From positions 4,379,482-4,443,481 of the forward strand of contig NZ_JH636049.1 of assembly GCF_000258175.1 (NCBI RefSeq): DNA of 64,000 bases. Direction: 5' to 3'. Under the pieces are notes generated by a model. It worked only from the letters and a program-made list of their open reading frames with translations. It was not told the DNA's origin and searched no databases. A program made the position numbers and the translations under genes. Source of the stretch: Saccharomonospora xinjiangensis XJ-54. GTDB taxonomy: Bacteria > Actinomycetota > Actinomycetes > Mycobacteriales > Pseudonocardiaceae. Shown here piece by piece: positions 60,241 to 64,000 of the stretch. Numbering within the stretch: the stretch's first letter is position 1; each line of letters begins with the position of its first letter.

Positions 60241-61413
60241 TCACGGCCGTACCGGAAGCCGGTCGAGGTGGGCCGAGGTGCACTGCCGGGGCGCGTTCAC
60301 CGGGTTGCACCGGGCTGGGGTGCCGCCGGGAATGCGGGCCACGTAGTCGCTCTGGTGCCTCGCGGCGAGGCCCACGGCGGGGAAGTCGGTGCTGATGATC
60401 TGCGCGCCGCTGGACAGTGCGGCCTCCAGGCGCGAGGTATCGCCTGACCGGGCCTCGTGGAAGGGCACGTCGGCGCGCGTGCGCACGAGGTAGCCCTCCC
60501 GCACCAGCGCGCGGATCTCCTCCTCGCCCGAACCGGTGGGGTCGTTGCGCTGAACGTAGGCGGCGTCGGGGTCACCGGGGCTCGCGTTGGTGAAGAGAAC
60601 CCTGCCTTCGAGGTTCGGCCTGCCCTTGAGGTAGTTGTCCCGTGCGGGTCCACGGCTGTTGTCCATCAGGAACAGCACCGTGCCGCGCGACTCCCGCAGC
60701 GTCGGCCAGCCTCGGGAGAGCACCGACTCCTCCAGGGTGCGGCCGGGAACGCGGAGGTCGTCGGGTGTGATCATGTCGTCCTCGCCGAACACCGACCGGA
60801 TCTCGGCGTCAACGGTGTCGAGGTTCGCCTCGTCCCACGGCGGGCTCGTGGGCCCGCCGAGCGCTTCCTTGGCGGGATCGGTCTGCTTGAACTCCAACAT
60901 GATCACGATCGGGACGTGGCCAGGGTTGGCGTCCGAGAAGTCGCGGACCTGCCGAAGGCAGTCCACCAAGGTGGCGCACGACGTACCGTAGTCGTGGTCG
61001 GCCCAGTGCAGCACCTTGGTGCCGGGACGCCGCATCCGAGGGTCGTCGATCGGTCCGAGCCCGGCGTCCCTGCGCACCAGCGGCTCGGTGTAGAGGCCGC
61101 CATCGGGATCGGGGAAGACATCGAGTTCGATGCTGCGGACGGCCTGCTCGCGAAGCTGGTCCGACAGCGACGCGTGGGAGTAGGCGAGGTTCCACCAGTT
61201 GCGGTCGGTGAGCTGCTGAACCGCTTTCTCCTCGTCGGTGAGTTCGCGGTGGTAGCTGTTGTGGGTGCCGACGGCTTGGATCTGGTTCAGCCGGACGACC
61301 TCGCCGGTCGGCGGGTTCTGGCCCGCGTCGCTGGACGCCGGCGTGAGAAGCAGACCGGTGGCGGCGGCGACCGCCGCCACGGCGAGAGGGGCGCGGAATC
61401 GGTGTGGAGGCAT
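60241..61413 (-). CDS. Secreted PI-PLC-like phosphodiesterase (calcium-dependent PLC C1 type)
   Basis: The protein has 390 residues with a signal peptide at about 1-30. The catalytic His51 is in AVGTHNSYHREL, followed by IELDVFPDPDGGLY and HWADHDYGTSC. This is the C1-type phosphatidylinositol-specific phospholipase C family, which lacks the classic X/Y layout. The natural substrate is unknown. The ATG at 61413 has ACAGGAGCGG upstream. It is divergent from the Crp-type gene. Confidence 0.85.
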   Translation of the reverse strand: MPPHRFRAPLAVAAVAAATGLLLTPASSDAGQNPPTGEVVRLNQIQAVGTHNSYHRELTDEEKAVQQLTDRNWWNLAYSHASLSDQLREQAVRSIELDVFPDPDGGLYTEPLVRRDAGLGPIDDPRMRRPGTKVLHWADHDYGTSCATLVDCLRQVRDFSDANPGHVPIVIMLEFKQTDPAKEALGGPTSPPWDEANLDTVDAEIRSVFGEDDMITPDDLRVPGRTLEESVLSRGWPTLRESRGTVLFLMDNSRGPARDNYLKGRPNLEGRVLFTNASPGDPDAAYVQRNDPTGSGEEEIRALVREGYLVRTRADVPFHEARSGDTSRLEAALSSGAQIISTDFPAVGLAARHQSDYVARIPGGTPARCNPVNAPRQCTSAHLDRLPVRP

Positions 61414-61602
61414 GGCCGCTCCTGTCACGACAAGATCATCTTTCGGGGGTGAATGGTGCGCGGCGTCGGTGAACGCCCAACAGCGGTGTCGTGGCCGCGG
61501 ATCGACGGCTCGGCGACACGCGGGGTGATCACCTCACTGACCGTGGCAGGGCGGCGACCCTTCGAGTGATCTTGTGTCACGGCCGCCCGCGGCACGGGTG
61601 CG

Positions 61603-62307
61603 GTGAGTACAGAGAAGGGCGTGAGCGAAAACCACCACGCACGTCCATTCCGTGGATTCCGATCTCTCATCCCCGGCCTCGCCTGGTCACGACTCGTCCA
61701 GCACGGCGTCCGCACCCCGCACCGCGCGCAGGAACGGCTGCTCAATCAAGGCGATGCGGGCGGTTGGGTCTTGCTGTGCGTGCAGGGCAGGCTCAAGGTC
61801 GTCTACGCCGAACCCGATGGGAGGGAACTCCTGCTCGCCGTGCGCGGCCCCGGCGATCTCATCGGCGAATTCTCCGGGTCCGACGGCCATCCGAGGTCCG
61901 CCACCGTCGCGGCGATCGAGCCGGGCAGCACCTCGAAACTTCCCGCGCGGCAGTTCGCCGATCTCGTGCGGCGGCTCGGCCTCGAACAGCACCTGAACAG
62001 CTACATCCTCGGCAAGGTGCGGGAAAGCGCTGCCCATGCCTGGCAGCTCGCCCACCTCACCACGGCGGCGCGACTGGCGGACCTGATCGCGACCCTCGTC
62101 GAGGCGGCCGGTCCGGACCACCCGAGCCCGGCCACCATCGCGATGTCGCAGGAAGAACTCGCCTCGGCGCTGGGCCTCGTGCGTTCGGCTGTCACGCCGG
62201 TGCTCGCGAGGTGGAAGGCGTCGGGACTGGTGCGCATCGCCAGGGGCCGGTTGGAGGTTCTCGACATCGCGGCGCTTGTGTCCAGTTCTGGACAGAACCG
62301 CCCGTGA
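61603..62307 (+). CDS. Crp/Fnr-family transcriptional regulator
   Basis: The protein has 234 residues. A cyclic-nucleotide-binding fold lies at about 30-135 (GWVLLCVQGRLKVVYAEPDG, GPGDLIGEFS, SATVAAIEPG), and a winged helix at about 165-220 (MSQEELASALGLVRSAVTPV). The first 25 residues are not part of the fold, and a second GTG start at 61621 is possible. It is divergent from the PI-PLC-like gene and precedes the cyclase-like gene by 54 nt, so it may control either. Confidence 0.85.
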   Translation: MSTEKGVSENHHARPFRGFRSLIPGLAWSRLVQHGVRTPHRAQERLLNQGDAGGWVLLCVQGRLKVVYAEPDGRELLLAVRGPGDLIGEFSGSDGHPRSATVAAIEPGSTSKLPARQFADLVRRLGLEQHLNSYILGKVRESAAHAWQLAHLTTAARLADLIATLVEAAGPDHPSPATIAMSQEELASALGLVRSAVTPVLARWKASGLVRIARGRLEVLDIAALVSSSGQNRP

Positions 62308-62361
62308 GAGCGCGGCAACCTGATCACTCGTCAGGCCCGTGCACTCGAAGAAGGGACCAGG

Positions 62362-63390
62362 ATGGACCAGGAACTGCCGCACGACCGTGGCTTCGGTGAC
62401 CTCATCGGAATCCTCGCGGTGGACGTCTGGCGTTTCAGCGCCCACAACGACGCCCAGCAGAAGACGATCCTCGATCTGCTGCCCGCGGTGCTGCGGGACT
62501 CGGCGACGAAGGCGGGCCTTCGCCAGTTGTGGGACGGGCACGTCTTCCGGGCTTTCCGGGGAGACGGCTATCTCTTCGGTGTGCGACCCGATCTGCTGGG
62601 CGCGGTCGTGGACAGGTATTTCGACTCTCTCCAGAACGAGTTGCGCCGCAGGGCTGCCGAGCTGCGCGCGAGCGGGGTGCAACTCCGGTTGCGCGCGAGC
62701 CTGCACCTGGGGCCGGTGGAGTCGTTCGACGCGCTCGTCACCGACTCGCCACACGGCAAGACCATGATCGAGGCGGGCCGGATGGTGGACTCCGCGCCGG
62801 TCCGGGCACTGCTGGACCACTCCGACGCCGAGGTCACCTTCGTGGCGTCCGTGGTGTCCGGCGCGGTGATGGAACACGTCGTGGAGGCAGGCAAGTGCCT
62901 TCGCAAACCGAGTGAGTTCGTGCGGGCGTCGTTGAAGGTGGACGCGAAGGAATACGAGGGAACGGGCTACCTGCGTGTGCCGACGCCGTCGGGCGAGCTG
63001 CTCACCTCCGGCCTGCTGGCGGTTCAACAGCGGGCGGAGTCCGCTGAGCCCGCCGAGCCGAGGGGGTCCGCTCGGAGGACCGGGGGCGAGGCCAGCACGT
63101 CCAACACCTTCGACGGCATCGCCGACACCGCCAATCAGGTCCGTGACGTGCGGGGCGGGTTCGGCAACGGCGCCGTGCGCGGTGTCAGCGGCAGCGTGGT
63201 GGTGACGGGGAACAACAATGTCGCGGGTAACAGGGATGCCATCAATGTCGCGGCGGAACGGGACGCCCACGTGGACCGCTCCACGACAACGCAGGAGTTC
63301 TCCGGGGCGTTCTTGACCCAGGGCGACGGCAACTTCGGGCCGAACAGTGGGCGGCGCACCGCCGACGACACCCGGCCCACGGGACGGTGA
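62362..63390 (+). CDS. Class III cyclase-fold-like protein with C-terminal Gly/Asn signalling motif
   Basis: The protein has 342 residues. Residues 15-210 resemble a nucleotide-cyclase homology domain: IGILAVDVWRFSAHND (first metal Asp), FRGDGYLFGV near 66-73, and RLRASLHLGPVESFDAL near 110-124. Conservation of all catalytic residues is not certain. A linker follows, then NTFDGIADTANQVRDVRGGF (248-268), SVVVTGNNNVAGNRDAINV (278-296) and GDGNFGPN (321-328). These Gly/Asn motifs also occur in the next gene. The function was not recognised; a signalling effector is the best working idea. Confidence 0.7.
   Translation: MDQELPHDRGFGDLIGILAVDVWRFSAHNDAQQKTILDLLPAVLRDSATKAGLRQLWDGHVFRAFRGDGYLFGVRPDLLGAVVDRYFDSLQNELRRRAAELRASGVQLRLRASLHLGPVESFDALVTDSPHGKTMIEAGRMVDSAPVRALLDHSDAEVTFVASVVSGAVMEHVVEAGKCLRKPSEFVRASLKVDAKEYEGTGYLRVPTPSGELLTSGLLAVQQRAESAEPAEPRGSARRTGGEASTSNTFDGIADTANQVRDVRGGFGNGAVRGVSGSVVVTGNNNVAGNRDAINVAAERDAHVDRSTTTQEFSGAFLTQGDGNFGPNSGRRTADDTRPTGR
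63193..63249 (+). other. Gly/Asn motif encoded at the 3' end of the cyclase-like gene
   Basis: This encodes SVVVTGNNNVAGNRDAINV. Aligned with SVSVTGDGNQAAGRDVINR in the next gene it gives SVxVTGxxNxAGxRDxIN, with the motif placed at the effector's C-terminal end. Confidence 0.6.
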
Positions 63391-64000
63391 ATGGTCGTGG
63401 AACGCCAATTCGAGGATCTCGACGCCTTCGGCATCCTCGCCGACGCCGAGAACCACGCAGAGAATCACGCCGACACTCGCGCCTGGAACCTCGCCGATCC
63501 TCTCACCGTGCCCGCGCAGGACACCGCCACGCTCGGGCAGCATGACGATCCCGCTCAGCTCGCGTCTTCGGTGAGCGTCACCGGTGACGGCAACCAGGCT
63601 GCGGGCCGGGATGTCATCAACCGGACGCAGCACATCGAGTCGCTCTACCTGCTCCTGGGCTCGGGCGAGCCGGAGGAGACCGCGCGGGTACGGCAACGCG
63701 GTGGGCGGGGGCTTCAGGACCCGGAGGCGTTGAGGCGGCTCGCGCAGCAGTACGTGGCGCCGCCGGGACTTCTGGGAGACGAGCCCGGCACCGCGCTGCG
63801 CACGCTCGACGAGCGCAATGTCCTATTCCTGACGGCGGAGGAGCGCAGCGCAGGGCAGTTCGCGGCCGGGTTGCGGCTGGGCTACGAACTGCGCGAGAAG
63901 TACCCGGATCTCGCCGTGCGCGAGGAACTCCTCGATCCCGATTTCCGGTTGAGCGAGCATGAGCTGCTCGGCAAGCGGGGACAGGCCGCGCTCGTGCTGG
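63391..64000 (+). CDS. Start of a downstream partner protein (partial)
   Basis: The first 203 residues are present; the gene runs off the right edge. It begins at the ATG directly after the previous stop codon. An unstructured N-terminal region (about 1-58) leads to the motif SVSVTGDGNQAAGRDVINR (60-78), and a helical segment with LAQQYVAPPGLLGDE follows. At about 141-166 the segment ERNVLFLTAEERSAGQFAAG resembles a P-loop NTPase entry with the usual GxGKT changed (ERSAGQ), as in degenerate STAND-type proteins. No complete domain can be called. A receptor or scaffold for the cyclase-like protein is inferred from the shared motif. Confidence 0.6.
   Translation, partial: MVVERQFEDLDAFGILADAENHAENHADTRAWNLADPLTVPAQDTATLGQHDDPAQLASSVSVTGDGNQAAGRDVINRTQHIESLYLLLGSGEPEETARVRQRGGRGLQDPEALRRLAQQYVAPPGLLGDEPGTALRTLDERNVLFLTAEERSAGQFAAGLRLGYELREKYPDLAVREELLDPDFRLSEHELLGKRGQAALVL

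Noticed and set aside
61687..63696. 669-codon minus-strand frame opposite the Crp and cyclase-like genes
   Set aside because: Composition and lack of motifs mark it as an antisense artefact of high GC.

Overview
The window is high-GC DNA with GTG and TTG starts, four-base stop/start overlaps, stem-only terminators, an RbpA gene, an Lnt/Ppm1 pair and a PucR regulator. This points to an actinomycete, most likely Pseudonocardiaceae (Saccharomonospora- or Amycolatopsis-like). The genus is inferred from protein style, not proven. No rRNA, tRNA, CRISPR array, prophage or intact insertion sequence was seen.

Layout. 1-8.8 kb: tail of an alanine/glycine:cation symporter, a secreted subtilase, a methyltransferase behind a MerR-like operator, an ABC export system (two ATPases plus an FtsX-type permease) and a lysine 2,3-aminomutase-family radical SAM enzyme. 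8.8-16 kb: amidohydrolase, lnt and ppm1 (lipoprotein acylation and polyprenol-phosphate mannose synthesis), rbpA with a SigR-like promoter, thymidine kinase and a UMF1-type transporter. 16-20.7 kb: an arsenic/organoarsenical resistance locus. It has a divergent ArsR-ArsN1 fusion, an FAD oxidoreductase, an MFS pump and an ArsO-like monooxygenase, with three copies of one 16-bp operator in the divergent promoter. 20.8-36.7 kb: a large subtilase, a methyltransferase, a cysteine dioxygenase-like gene, a complete four-gene 2-oxoacid dehydrogenase operon, a PucR regulator, membrane proteins, an ankyrin protein and a divergent MFS/LysR pair.

36.7-41.8 kb is a tightly coupled homogentisate operon: hmgA, an unknown gene, fahA and both CoA-transferase subunits. 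It converts homogentisate to fumarate and acetoacetyl-CoA, and the unknown gene sits where maleylacetoacetate isomerase would be expected. Next come a self-sufficient P450-reductase fusion, a CBS-BON protein, a TRIC channel and a PIG-L deacetylase. 47.2-52.1 kb is a thiol-redox/envelope module (CcdA, a DsbA-like thioredoxin, a CPVC membrane protein, a beta-propeller lipoprotein and a BlaI/M56 pair). Matching 17-bp BlaI-like palindromes lie at both of its promoters.

52.2-54.4 kb is decayed: a truncated, frameshifted FAD protein abuts an N-terminally truncated LuxR gene, followed by a 21-nt tandem repeat and a gene-end remnant. Beyond it are a Mn-riboswitch-like leader with a TerC exporter, an MFS/MBL/MarR group, three secreted envelope proteins (I36-M23 peptidase, PG-binding protein, PI-PLC-like) and a Crp-type regulator. 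The right edge holds the most intriguing item: a cyclase-fold-like protein and the start of a downstream protein that share a glycine/asparagine motif, one at its C-terminal end and one near its N-terminus. This layout resembles bacterial effector/receptor pairs that signal through short prion-like motifs.
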